Source: Rhizophagus sp. LPA8_4_AMF
Taxonomy: Eukaryota > Glomeromycota > Glomeromycetes > Glomerales > Glomeraceae
Direction of reading: 5' to 3'
DNA length: 20,252 bases
NCBI GenBank assembly: GCA_021464525.1
Contig: JADRCO010001325.1
Location: forward strand, 1 to 20,252
Part shown: one piece after another, positions 9,346-19,593 of the stretch
Numbering within the stretch: position 1 is the stretch's first letter
Layout: the number at the start of each line of letters is the position of its first letter
The notes under the pieces: model-generated
Databases searched by the model: none
What the model saw: the letters and a program-made list of their open reading frames with translations, nothing else
What the model was told of the DNA's origin: nothing
Position numbers and translations under genes: made by a program

Positions 9346-9904
9346 ATGGATCAAGACCCTTCTGATTCAAAAGATTCAAAAAAATCAAGAGAATCAAAAG
9401 ATTCAAAAAATACAAACGATACTATGATTATGGTCACTTGCAACGACCGTTTAGGTAAAAAAGTTCAAGTCAAGTGCGCGTTAGTATTTTAACAACTAAT
9501 TTTTTGTTTATATTGTCGTTTATACTCTATTATTCACCATTTTTGTTTTTTGAACCGTTCGAATACATAAAAAAAATAAAAAGCCCAACTGATTCCGTTT
9601 TAGAATTTAAAAAACTACTTGCGGCTCATATTGGTACGCCTTACAGTAAAATTAAACTGAGATATGGGTAAGATTTCAATAATATAAGTTAAAAATTTTG
9701 TTACATATATTTCATTCATTCATTCATTTTTATTTTATTTTATGAAGAGGCGTCAATTCGCTTAATAATAAACTCACATTGGATGATTGTAAGTCTAAGA
9801 ATTCTAATTCTTTGATATTTTATTCCGTAATTATTAATTTGGGATCATAAAAATTTTTAGACTCCATTAGTAATGGCGTGAATCTTGAATTATATTATAC
9901 ATGA
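9346..9904 (+). CDS. HUB1: Ubiquitin-like splicing modifier Hub1/UBL5 with N-terminal extension
   Basis: Four exons (9346-9479, 9584-9667, 9748-9788, 9861-9904) encode 100 aa. From residue 27 the protein matches Hub1/UBL5: CNDRLGKKVQVKC, DSVLEFKKLLAAHIG, KIKLRYGG, LTLDDYSI, and the terminal NLELYYT. Hub1 is a ubiquitin fold that is not conjugated through a C-terminal glycine; it ends in a double tyrosine, as here, and binds HIND motifs of the tri-snRNP protein Snu66 to tune splice-site use. The aspartate equivalent to the known HIND-contact Asp22 is present (D48). The family is normally about 73 aa. Here 26 residues of Ser/Lys/Asp repeats (DSK, ESK) precede the core. M27 lies exactly where the family usually starts, so initiation there would give a standard protein; the first ATG is chosen because its frame is open and no intron is needed. 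Intron donors are GTTAGT, GTAAGA and GTAAGT. The gene converges on TDP1. Confidence 0.93.
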
Positions 9905-10110
9905 TTCGGCAACATTTATACCAAAAAAATTAAAACATCAGTGAAATAATCAAAACAAGAAAGACTAATAACGGATTTTAATGTTAATTTGATTTATAAT
10001 ATGGTTTCTTTTGATAGTTTTTATACTTCATATAAACATTTATAAATTGTATAATGTTTTGTTTTCATTTAAAGAAAATACATAATACCTAAATTAATAT
10101 AATATCCATA
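9905..10110. other. Convergent 3' region between HUB1 and TDP1
   Basis: These 206 AT-rich bases hold the two facing 3' UTRs. AAAATACATAATACC and T-rich tracts are compatible with cleavage and polyadenylation on both strands, but no hairpin or gene is visible. Confidence 0.4.
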
Positions 10111-12289
10111 TCAAAATTTTTTTAACCCTAAACAATCTGTTTCAGTTCTTGGTATATTCCATGTCCAGCATTCATCACCATCTTTAAAATTATATGGTGT
10201 TAATGGTAGATCATAAGATAAGCGGATAGGAATTATTAATGTATTTTTTTTTTCAGGTCGATTTCTTTTCTTAGATGAAGTTGACTTTGAAGGTGAAAAG
10301 TTTATTGAGTTAAAAGATGGTAATAGAGGTTTTAAATTTTGAGGAGTAGAATTCAATATATGAACCGAAGTATATTCATCATTCTGAGAAAATAATTAAA
10401 AAAATTAATATTCATGGTAAAAAAAAAGGTTATTTATATGAAACTTACTTGAAATAATTCTGGAAAGATCAATATACCCAACTCATAGCTTCGTATCATC
10501 AACTGTTTGTCTTTCTTCTGTAAAGCACCCCATGCAGCTTTAGACAAATTACTACTAGTTAACAATAACCACGCAATTTCTGCACTTGATTCTAAATTAT
10601 TATTATTATTTGAATTCGGTATTATTGTCATCCGAGAATATGTCTAAAAATATCCGAAAAAAAATTAGGAAGATAAAAACAATTACTAAGGAGTTTAAAA
10701 TTATTTTACCTTAATATGTGGCATTGCGCGTTCTCTTCCAGATTCAATTGCCTTCCACTTATGTAAATATTTCTGCATATAATGTTTTTGTTTTAGGTAA
10801 TTTTTATGATCAAATGGCAAAGAGTTTCCAGCTGCCCATCCTTCCAAACTGATTAAAATAAGATATTACTAACTAGCTCGTTAATATACTGACAAATCTA
10901 TTAAGACTGCAATACCTGTTGCTGACATTTTCAACGGTTGGATAAACTAATTTAATATCCGGTTCACTGCATTGATTTTGGTTTTTTGCATGCTTTAAAC
11001 TTTCTGCAAATTCTTCTATTAGCCATTTCTCATCTTTACCGAGTGAACCAATGCTTGAAAACTGACATATAATAGTACTATCCAACTTACACGATAATGG
11101 AACGGTGACACGACTTAAAATGTTCCTAAGCCTCATGTGCCCAAATAGTTCTAGTTTTTCATTAACGTGATAACCTGGAATAGAGGCAATTAATATTGCC
11201 TATTATAATATCAGTAAATAATTCTCTAAATTAAATAAACAAAATAAACAGGAACTTTCCATATCATAATTCTACCTTTATAGTCGAAAAGTCATATTCC
11301 TTCACTTTATTCCGAATAATATTTAATTTGTCACCATAACTCTCTAAATATTCCATAAAATCCGATTCGAATTCTGAAGATGAAGAAATATCGCTTTTCT
11401 TAAGTAGAAATGGTGACATATATACTCCCTGAGTTTTGTTGCTATCAAAATATTTAACAATTTAATCAATCCTCTAGTAGAAAATAAACCGATTTTTTTA
11501 AATAAAAACATACGCCCAGTCTCTTCTGATCGCGTTTGCAGTATGAATAATCAGACGCATTGTGGAATTCGCATAAAAAAGTAACATTGCCTGTGAATAA
11601 AAGAAACATTGAGTGAATTATTTAACGATAACGTGATGTATAATGTATATATGTACTTTCGTATGATGTGTTCCTAGTAATTAACACAATATTTATAAAT
11701 AAAAAAATAAGTGAAAAATATTCAATTATAAGCGCTATTAACCAAAATAACTGACCATATGGAATAGGTAGTCGTGGAGAAATCAGTTTTACATTCTTGA
11801 AAAGTTTTGCTTCCTCCTAATAATTGTATCAAAATTTCTCGTTTAACTATACATTCAATGATTAGATTACTATTTAATTTTACCTTTAAATATTTTTCAC
11901 TTTCTCCACTAAATCCATGAACAATAGTCGTAGGAATGATCTTCTGTTTAGACTTAGGTAAATTAGACATTAGGAATTCAAGTTCTACCATATAATTAAA
12001 TTGAACCATTTCGATCAAATCCTCCTATTAAAGAATAAATCAGAAAGGTTGTTATTATATTGAGTGCAATAAAAAAATTCATAAAAATGTCCCATACAGA
12101 AGACAAAATAGAACTTAAAGAAACACAGTCAATATTTTCGGAAGCTGGAAGAGTTTCAACTGTAGTAAGTTTAATGCCAGAATCTTCATAAACTACATTC
12201 GGCTGATTATTAGAAACTTCAATAGCATTTTTGCTCGAATCCTCTATTTTTTGGAGTTTTCTTCTACCTTCTAGACAATTTTCAGACAT
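10111..12289 (-). CDS. TDP1: Tyrosyl-DNA phosphodiesterase 1
   Basis: Ten exons on the minus strand (12289-12098, 12024-11884, 11816-11756, 11673-11657, 11590-11514, 11441-11276, 11199-10916, 10848-10710, 10643-10449, 10383-10111) join in phase to 514 aa. Tdp1 hydrolyses 3'-phosphotyrosyl and related adducts, such as stalled topoisomerase I, from DNA ends in the nucleus and mitochondria. Both HKN motifs of this phospholipase D-superfamily enzyme are present: GTHHTK (H135, K137) with IIHTAN (N156), and MPHIK (H357, K359) with [11 protein letters not shown] (N391). Family landmarks between them include [65 protein letters not shown] and [12 protein letters not shown]. The C-terminus carries the usual YDLPLTPY and W-x-W. 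Exon 4 is a 17-nt microexon that carries the first HxK. An Asn-rich insert (369-375) lies between the second HxK and its Asn. Every catalytic residue is kept, so the enzyme should be active. The 64-residue N-terminal exon is variable in the family. Confidence 0.96.
11657..11673 (-). other. TDP1: 17-nt catalytic microexon of TDP1 (exon 4)
   Basis: The exon reads GA-ACA-CAT-CAT-ACG-AAA between an acceptor (TACTAG) and a donor (GTACAT). It completes the split glycine codon of PIPYG and supplies THHTK with catalytic His135 and Lys137. The neighbouring exons end in phase 1 and begin in phase 0, so 17 nt is the length that restores the frame. Skipping it would remove the catalytic residues and shift the frame. 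Confidence 0.9.
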
Positions 12290-12530
12290 CGCGTGCTAGA
12301 TAAATTACAGTATAACACGATAATTTACAAATCTTAGATCTTATATACGTTTTTCAACGTGAGAATTTTGTCATTCAGCCAATCATTTACTTCAAATTTA
12401 AACTGATCTTTTTTAATAACACTCCTCGAATGAAAAAAAAGTGGTTTTCGTTTTACCTTTTTTTATATTAATCATAATACTGAATTTTTTTTCTTTCTTT
12501 TAAAAAATTTTTTACAGTAACCACTTAAAA
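12290..12530. promoter_or_regulatory. Bidirectional promoter between TDP1 and the Rtt103-like gene
   Basis: Only 241 bp separate the two start codons. On the TDP1 side a TATA-box candidate TATATAAG (minus strand, 12347-12340) lies about 51 bp before the ATG. On the other side there are T-rich tracts (12460-12515) and a TTTTTTACAG at 12509-12518, which could be an acceptor of a 5' UTR intron just 12 nt before the ATG. Which start sites are used cannot be read from the sequence. Confidence 0.45.
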
Positions 12531-14065
12531 ATGTCAGCTTACTCCGAGGAAGTTTTAATCTCTAAACTCAATAAACTTGTCGATACTCAAGAATCTATTT
12601 CCCTACTATCACAGTGTTGGTATTTCTCTTTAGAATATATGTACACCTTTTTATAAGATATAAATCAATAAATTTTTCACATTTTTTTTTTTTTTCTATT
12701 ATAAGTCTATGTATTCTGAAAGATATCATCTTGTTCACACAACATTTATTTACTATAGGGTTCATGTATCATCGGCGACATGTAGCAACTAGTGTTGATA
12801 TTTGGAATCGTGAGCTGCGAAAAGGTAGATATTGATGATCTCGCTTAATATTTAGCTGATTTTATTATTAATTAAGTTCTGATTGAACTTTTTTATTAAT
12901 TATAAAAGCAAGCTCAGCGCGGAAAGTATCATTCATATATCTTTGTAACGATGTCTGTCAAAATAGTCGTCGCAAAGGTCCAGAATTCATACGAGAATTT
13001 CGTAAAGTGCTTCATGATGCCATTGAACATGCTTATCGTCATGCAACCGCAGATGTTCAAAATAAAATAAGGCGTGTTGTCAATATTTGGGAGGAACGGG
13101 AAGTCTTTGATAAGGACTTTCTAAACGAATTACGGAAACGTTTCACAGGAACAAATTCACCACAATTAGGAAGTTCTAATGCAAAAAGGGCAATAGACAA
13201 ACAGATAAAAACAAGTATTCCTGCGACACCACCTCCTGGACGTTCCGATATAGTACGTATTTATACGTCAAATGAAAAAAATGTGGGATAATTTTTTTTA
13301 ATATGGTATTCTTACAGTAAATATTCATTTAGGCCAAATTAGTGACGACCACACAAAATATTGTAGAATCAGAATCTATTATTCAGGAATATGGAAGGAA
13401 GGTAACAAAACTTTGGACAGAAGTAATGGAAGCAGAAGGTATACCCCATATTTTCATTAAACAAATTTTAATAAATTTAATGATTTATCAATATTTGACC
13501 TGTAGAAAAGCCTAGTCCGTCCATTCTTTCGCAACAGCTTGACTATCTTCTACGAGTGCTGACAGAACATCAAAATTTAATTACAAGGAATATTACCAAT
13601 CGGACACAATTCATCATCCAGATGAAAGAAATAATAGCACAAGAAGAAATGAAGCTTAGAATGGATAACAAAAATCTTTTAGATACTCAAAGCAAAATTA
13701 ATGAAACTAAAGAATGTTCTGAACAATTAAAAGCTATCACCGAATTTTCAACAATCTCTATTATGGATGAGCATAATAAACAGCAGCATCAAATGGAACA
13801 AACTCCTGAAATTAAGCGAGAAGAATTCAGAGAAAATAACAATTCAGTTTATGACCCCACTAGCCATTTAATTCTTCCGCCTACATCTTTTGCTGCTGAT
13901 ATTTTGCCTTCATCTGAAACTCAGTTGTTCGGAGATTCATTAATTAATAATTATTTGCAACTTCCATATCAAACTACATCTATTTCTTCATCTATATCTA
14001 ATTCGCCAGCACCTTCTAATACTAGTGATGAGCATAGTGATCCTTTAGTTTCTGCGGATACATGA
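12531..14065 (+). CDS. RTT103: CID-domain RNA polymerase II CTD-binding protein, Rtt103/RPRD1 family
   Basis: Five exons (12531-12615, 12759-12824, 12909-13252, 13333-13438, 13506-14065) join to 386 aa. The first 135 residues form a CTD-interacting domain: MSAYSEEVLISKLNKL, TQESISLLSQW, FMYHRRHVATSVDIWNREL, then VSFIYLCNDVCQNSRRKGPEF and NKIRRVVNIWEERE.VF, the helices that bind the Ser2-phosphorylated CTD in Rtt103, Pcf11 and human RPRD1. The family acts in nuclear transcription termination and 3'-end processing; yeast Rtt103 recruits the Rat1 exonuclease and has been linked to the DNA-damage response. A long helical, probably coiled-coil region follows at about 208-280 (QLDYLLRVLTEHQNLITRN onward), as in RPRD proteins, then a Ser/Thr/Pro-rich tail. 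Length is close to yeast Rtt103 (409 aa). The first donor is GTTGGT, an unusual sequence; it is chosen because only this phase gives the conserved SQW-FMYHRR junction. Confidence 0.92.
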
Positions 14066-14738
14066 AAAATAAGAATCATCTCAGCTGGATCTGACCTTAA
14101 TTAGTTAATAAAATATGTAGCATTTCTTTTATATTTGTAATAAAATAGATAAAGTAATAAATCATAAAATATTATTATTGATTGATAGATTATTTACATC
14201 AAATCAGGAAACTTATTTGAAGTATGAATTGACAAAAGTTTATCTCATACATTATCATTTAAGTATATCAATATACCATGGTAATAAAAATATCAATTGA
14301 TTTATTTCTTTAAAGGGTAACCAATTACTTTACCTTAATTTATAAAAATATGCTTATTTAATTCTTAATTTCTAAATGCTTTTCACTTGTATTGTTTCCA
14401 CAAAAAAAATGATTTTTGAAAACAAAACCATAGAAACATTAAATGTAAGTTGTTCACAATTTTTTAAATTTACCTTACTAGCTTTTTAGACTATTATTTT
14501 GATAAATAAATTCTAATATCAGGCCATTCAGTTAAACATAATTTAAATTTAAATAAATTTACCCTATTATAAAAGAAATATATATAAGGAATTGTAGTAT
14601 TAGTATATTATACACTGACTTTTGCTTTTTAAATAACTCTATATTTACTAGTTATTATGAGATTATTTTATAAATGGAAATGATGTTTAGTAATGTAATT
14701 ATAATTCAAAAAACCAAAAAAATAATATTTTTAGGAAT
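14066..14738. other. 3' flank of the Rtt103-like gene, then AT-rich sequence
   Basis: AATAAA-like signals (TTAATAAAATATG at about 14104 and GTAATAAAATAG at about 14138) fit polyadenylation of the upstream gene. Beyond about 14.2 kb nothing recognisable is present. Confidence 0.5.
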
Positions 14739-14812
14739 TCAATTTACAGGAATATTAGAATCCCAGACATCTCTAAAATAAGTCATAAATTATACTTTTA
14801 GTAAATTAAATC
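14739..14812. repeat. Repeat shared in inverted orientation with 19996-20085
   Basis: CTAAAATAAGTCATAAATTATACTTTTAG (14773-14801, described here by its ends) matches the reverse complement of 20023-20051 with one difference in 29 bases, and the flanks (TCAATTTACAG.., GAATCCCAGACATCTC) are also related to the flanks of the other copy. It is likely a member of a short dispersed repeat or the end of a transposon. Confidence 0.55.
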
Positions 14813-16780
14813 CATTTTTTAAAAAGTTGAATAGTTTTTATTATTTCTGAACCTAATAATTTTTTATAAATTAGATCTATCTTTAATAGTACTTTTCTAT
14901 TAATTCCTTTAAATTTAATATTACAAATACTATACTTTAATTTTTCATAAAAGCTAAGATATAAAAATATTAATTTTTATAAAAAAAAATTATATTTGAT
15001 AATTAAAGTTGAGTGATAAATACCTTTTTATCAATAATTAAATTTTTTGTAATATTGATAAAAATTAATAAAATTAGTTTTATTAGAAAGTTATGAAAAA
15101 AATATGTATTAAGTTAAACCAATTAAAAAATTTGTTTAGTATAACATGTAAAGTTAAAAAGATAAGGAAAAGAAATAATTTGAACAAATATTTTTAATTG
15201 GCTAATATACTGCTAATATATAAATAACATAATAACTCTTAAATAATCATATAATTTTTACAATTAAATTTATCAATAAATATTATTTAAGTACTATTTT
15301 AAAGATAAAAAAAAGGGAAGAAGTGATGTTAAACAAATTATTTAAGAATGCTAATAGTCAAATTCATTTTAGTTTCAGTTTTAAAACTGCAATTTTTAAT
15401 TAAAACTGAATTGATTATATATAAAATTAATTAATAAAACTGAATTACAAATTGATTGCAAAATTATTGTAAAATTGAATAAAATATATTAAAAATGTTA
15501 ACTATAGTTTTATTGAATAATATTTTTGCCAATATTTAATCTTTCAAAAAAATAGAAAATCATATATTAAATTAATATGCAAAATTTGATATTTTCAAAA
15601 ATTAGAATACTAAATATATATAAATATTAAGATCATAATTTTTAATAATATTTTCAATAAACAAAATCATTTTTTTTAGAAATTTAGAATTAATTGATCA
15701 ATTTTTTGATCAGTCTTTTATATATAAAATCAATAGTTAACTAGACAATTTTAAACTAAAGCCAAATTTTTTGCAATTATTTATATTATTTATATATATA
15801 TAATTTTTTAATATAGTATTATATCACTTTACTGATTATTTACTAATCATATATTCCTAGATTTTAAAATTTATTGCAAAAGTCACAAATATTTTTAAAA
15901 TAATGTGGCAAAAAATAATGGAAATTTAAGCTAAAACATTGAATTATTATATAATTTTAACTATATAATTATTAGCACAATTTTTTAAAGATTGTTATAA
16001 TACATTATTCATATATGATAATTCACAGTTTTTTGCCTATCATCAAACAAAAATTGATGGGTAAAGATGAATATGTATGGGCAAAACTTAAAACTTTGCA
16101 CAAATATTCCTTATATTATGTAAAATCTGTAAAAAAAATAATGCAATAATCCAATTCATAATGCAGATGTTTTATTATTAGAAAATTTAATGAAATAATT
16201 TACAAAATGAATAAGTAAATACCATAAAAACTAAGTTCAATAATAATGTAATTCTAATAAAATTTAATATACAATAAATAAAAATCAATGGTAAGTTGTT
16301 TATGAAATTTGAGTATAAATTATTATATAGAATTTTTCAATCAAAGCTAATTAATTTAATTATAACAAAGTGATAAAATTGAATAAATGATTAATAGATG
16401 ATTGATAAATGATCCTTAAAATTGTGATAAAATAAAGATGTCTGCCATGCTGTGTAATATATATTTTTATTATTAATTATATGCAATATATATATATCGT
16501 ATAGTAAAAAACAAATATTAGGTTTGCATTATTTTTTAATTGTTTTAATAAAAAATATTGCAAAAGTACTTTTTATTAAATATTTTATAAAAAAACAATT
16601 TGCATATTTTTTTTAATAAAAATATTACAAAACTATTAAAAATTGAATTAATAATAAATTAATAAATTAGTTTAATTTTTAGTAATTACTAGTTAATTAT
16701 TTTTTTTTTAAGGTAGTGCAATTTGTGAGTTTATTAATTATATGTAAAGATGCACAAGTATCTATTATATAATTAATTTA
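14813..16780. other. Extremely AT-rich stretch, no genes
   Basis: Almost 2 kb of A/T-dominated sequence with no open frame of note. Small symmetric elements occur, such as the exact 14-bp palindrome CAGTTTTAAAACTG (15376-15389), followed by more AAAACTGAATT words to about 15445. I see no RNA gene or coding exon. Confidence 0.6.
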
Positions 16781-17000
16781 TTAAAACTCCAAACTGGTTC
16801 CCCATCCATAAGATTGCTCCTGTACCCTACCATCACCTTATGAAATTCACCTATATCCTTCTATAGCAGCTATTGAATTATATAGAATCATCATATCATA
16901 TGGTTTCAGTAAATGCTTTCACTACCCTCTAAACAAAAAGAAGAAAGGTTATACTATATTTATATATTTTTGTTATACATGGTGCCAAAATTCAATATAA
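16781..17000. other. Higher-complexity patch, possible element remnant
   Basis: From about 16787 to 16935 the base composition is more balanced (GGTTCCCCATCCATAAG, CCCTACCATCACC) than in the surrounding 3 kb. This is typical of decayed coding sequence, but neither strand gives a recognisable protein. Confidence 0.3.
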
Positions 17001-17155
17001 TTTGGGATTTGGGATTGGGATTTAGGATTTGAGATTTGGACTATAATAAATTAATTTGGGATTTGGGATTTGGGATTTGGCACTATATGAAAAATTTGGG
17101 ATTTGGAATTTGGAATTTAGGATTTGGAATTTGGATTGGCAATTTTGAATTTGGA
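17001..17155 (+). repeat. G-rich heptanucleotide repeat field (TTTGGGA / TTTGGAA)
   Basis: Three blocks (17001-17040, 17054-17080, 17094-17155) consist of head-to-tail 7-bp units, mainly TTTGGGA in the first two and TTTGGAA in the third, with occasional 6-bp and variant units. The plus strand carries runs of three G spaced by 3-4 bases, so G-quadruplex formation is possible. The unit is not the TTAGGG fungal telomere repeat. Confidence 0.8.
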
Positions 17156-17318
17156 CAGCATGTATAATTTTTGTATTATTATATACTTTCCAAACTATCC
17201 TATTTTCCTCTCTAATAAATTGGTTTAAATATTGTTTTATTTTTTCTAAAGCTATTGACCATTGTTCTTTGTGTTTTAAGATTTTCTTATTTTCTAACTC
17301 ATATCTACCCTCCTCCAT
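17022..17318 (-). CDS. Doubtful small ORF running into the heptamer repeats
   Basis: A minus-strand ATG at 17318 opens 98 codons. The first ~58 residues (MEEGRYELENKKILKHKEQW onward, then IREENRIVWKVYNNTK) are charged and look helical, unlike chance AT-rich translation. The remaining residues are translated heptamer repeat (SKFQIPN-like units, because 21 bp of repeat equals seven residues). No family is recognised and no intron is evident. It could be the fragment of a repeat-family protein or a young ORF, but may well be untranslated. Confidence 0.25.
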   Translation of the reverse strand: MEEGRYELENKKILKHKEQWSIALEKIKQYLNQFIREENRIVWKVYNNTKIIHAVQIQNCQSKFQILNSKFQIPNFSYSAKSQIPNPKLIYYSPNLKS

Positions 17319-17422
17319 TTGTATAGTTAGAATTCATTCATATGCAATATGTTGATATGCTAAAGGTCTTTTTCTTAAATTTTGCTTTTTTATGCTTTTA
17401 GTATGATTACTAGTTAATTATT

Positions 17423-17488
17423 AATCAGTATCAGTATTGATAATTATTAACTATTAAATTTTGGTAATTATCAATACTAATACTAATC
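17423..17488. repeat. Imperfect hairpin, about 24-bp arms
   Basis: TAATCAGTATCAGTATTGATAATTA (described by its ends, 17423-17447) pairs with TAATTATCAATACTAATACTAATC (17465-17488) apart from two or three mismatches, with a 17-nt loop. Probably a small foldback repeat. Confidence 0.6.
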
Positions 17489-17559
17489 AATTTATTTTAG
17501 TTTTAATTTTAGCAAAAAATTAAATAAACTAAACCAATCAGAATTCTATTGTAATATCA

Positions 17560-18194
17560 GTAATATTTTAGAAATTAAAATTTTTAAAGTTTTCTTTAAT
17601 TAAATTTTTAAGGATTTTTAAAAAATTATTCTCACTTCTGAGGATTCTTAATAAGAATTTTATAAAATTCTTAAAGATCTATAAATTTTTAAAAAATTTT
17701 AAAAATTCTATAATCAATTTAAGAATCTTTAAAAATTCTTTCCATTTATAAAGAATCTTTAAGAAATTTAATTTTCAAAACATTACTAATGAAGTTAAAT
17801 AAGAGATATTTAAATCCTAGTTTAATAAAAATTATATAAACTTCAAATCTGATTTAATAAGTCAGATAATTCAATAGGTTAATTTGAAATTTGAGTTAAA
17901 TAAATTATTAATCTGATTTGAATTTTATAATTAAAAATTTAAAATTTGATATTTCTATTAATATTAATTTATTTATAATAAATTATTATTATTTAATTTA
18001 TTTTATTAATTTTATTAAAATGAATCTAATGAATTTTATTGCTATGATATTGTTTATTTTATTTTGCTATTAAAAATTTTAAAATATTTATTTTTATTTT
18101 TATTTTTTTTTTCACAGTATATGATAAAATTTCTTAGAGTTAATATTATAATACACAAAATAAAATTGTAACTACAAGCTATTTAATGTAATTA
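17560..18194. other. AT-rich stretch with AAGAATCTTTAA words
   Basis: The 12-mer AAGAATCTTTAA occurs twice 30 bp apart (17721 and 17751), and related AATTCTTAAAGAT words occur nearby (about 17665). Otherwise it is low-complexity A/T sequence without any gene. Confidence 0.5.
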
Positions 18195-18199
18195 ATTAT

Positions 18200-18350
18200 A
18201 TCATCATCCATTATCCTAAGAGACCAATATATGTATTGTCAGTGGATGTTATTTCTGCATGAGTAGGAATACAGAACTGTATTCCATCTTAGAGAAACCT
18301 TCTCATAGTTAAAGAAATTTGATATCTAGAAATCTGCTATATTATAAAAT
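18200..18350 (+). repeat. Left member of an inverted pair of related segments
   Basis: This segment aligns with the reverse complement of 18660-18812. Matched landmarks in order are CATCATCCATTATCCTA / CACCATCCATCATTCTA, ATATATGTATTGTCAGT / ATATATGTACTGTCAGT, ATCTTAG, AAAGAAATTTG and CTGCT. A 20-bp palindrome (GGAATACAG-AA-CTGTATTCC, 18266-18285) lies inside this copy only. The pair is diverged, so it is old. Confidence 0.6.
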
Positions 18351-18659
18351 TATTTTTTAAATTCCCTCTGATTCCATACTAGAATGATACTCTTAACAAT
18401 AAGTGTTTCAATTGCATCTTTACAATAAGACAAATCAATCTGCTATCAGTGACTTCTATTTGATATGTTCAAATTACGATTTTATATATCCACATTAAGT
18501 TGAAAATTCTTGAAATTACGTTTCATTGTGGTAGTAATATCAACAGATAATTTGGTATTAATCATAGCTTCACATCTTGGAATCCACATATGCTTGAGAA
18601 AATGAATAAAAAAGAGTTCAATACACTTTTTATATTTTGGAAAGTCAGTGGGGAGTTAT
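18351..18659 (-). mobile_element. Decayed coding-like centre between the inverted segments
   Basis: On the minus strand the centre reads protein-like over about 40 codons (FIHFLKHMWIPRCEAM near 18605-18560), in an otherwise broken context. This pattern recalls the tail region of mobile-element proteins, but the family cannot be named from the sequence. Together with the two flanking inverted segments it may represent one decayed element of about 600 bp or a rearranged piece of a larger one. Confidence 0.3.
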
Positions 18660-18812
18660 AAAATTGCAGTGCAGCAGGTCCTTAAATGCCAAATTTCTTT
18701 GATTATGGGACAGTTCTGCTAAGATAGGTTGTAGATCCATAATCCTATCTATACAGGAATAAGATTCTACTGACAGTACATATATGGGGTTCACTAGAAT
18801 GATGGATGGTGT
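18660..18812 (-). repeat. Right member of an inverted pair of related segments
   Basis: Reverse-complement relative of 18200-18350. The minus strand has a coding-like feel (EPHICTVSRILFLYR at about 18788-18745) and the left copy read on the plus strand gives a related string (ETNICIVSG), so both are probably copies of the same ancestral coding segment. Confidence 0.6.
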
Positions 18813-19593
18813 TGTACTTAATTATATTAGATAGTTAGATTTCATTTTTTATACAATTTATTATCACATTAACGCTAATAAAGTATAATATGTACTGCAG
18901 AAAAAAAAAATACTGTTAGGGGAGTTATACATATTACGTAATATTCAGTTTAATATAAACTTATCCCCTTCCTTCTTATTAGATTTAATAACTAATCAAA
19001 TATAATATTTATAAATTACATGTCTTTATTAAGTGTAATGTAAGATTTTAATTATCACTCTTTTCCCTTTAATAACTGCGTAATATGTGTAAGCTCCCTT
19101 ATCTTAATGCAAATTAATTATAATGGTAAAATTACAATAATCTATATGTTGTGTAATTTTAATTTCAAAGTACATAAGACGAGTTACGTTTTTTCGCATT
19201 TTGCATACACATTTTGCATACGAGTCTATATAAAGATAAAAATTATATAATGACCTAAAATTCCTAGAGATGGATGATTGAAGGTGAAAAATAAGAATAG
19301 TTAAAGTATTTTTTTTTAAAAAAAAATTTTTTACAATAAAATTTACACCAATTGATTCATTTTAAGCTTATTTTACATAGAAAATTTTTAAAATTTTATG
19401 GTCATATTCTGAATTTTAGTAAATTACATATAAATTTAGTAGTTATAATTGAGTTTTTAGCAGATTATATTGATTTAGAAGAAGCAAAAAGTGCTTAAAT
19501 CTATGCAGATCAGTTATAGGTTTTATATGAGATGTCCAGGATCCTATCATAATATATATATAGTAGTATAAAATTTAAAGATATAGTAAATTA
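18813..19593. other. AT-rich stretch without recognisable genes
   Basis: No open frame or RNA gene found. A doubled TTTTGCATAC word (TTTTTCGCATTTTGCATACACATTTTGCATACG, about 19190-19222) and the motif GAGATGTCCAGGATCC (19529-19544) are the only distinct sites. The latter is similar to the inverse of GAATCCCAGACATCTC near 14757. Confidence 0.5.

Noticed and set aside
9474-9671. A 65-codon plus-strand open frame as a separate gene
   Set aside because: It is HUB1 intron 1 read through into exon 2.
12616-12758. Use of the GTATTT donor at 12620 for the first intron of the Rtt103-like gene
   Set aside because: It gives the wrong phase for the conserved SQW-FMYHRR junction; GTTGGT at 12616 fits.
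12614-12835. A 73-codon plus-strand open frame as a separate small gene
   Set aside because: Only its end (HRRHVATSVDIWNREL) is coding; it is exon 2 of the Rtt103-like gene read together with the preceding intron.
17001-17155. Interstitial telomere
   Set aside because: The unit TTTGGGA/TTTGGAA is neither TTAGGG nor a permutation of TTTAGGG, and blocks are interrupted by unique sequence.
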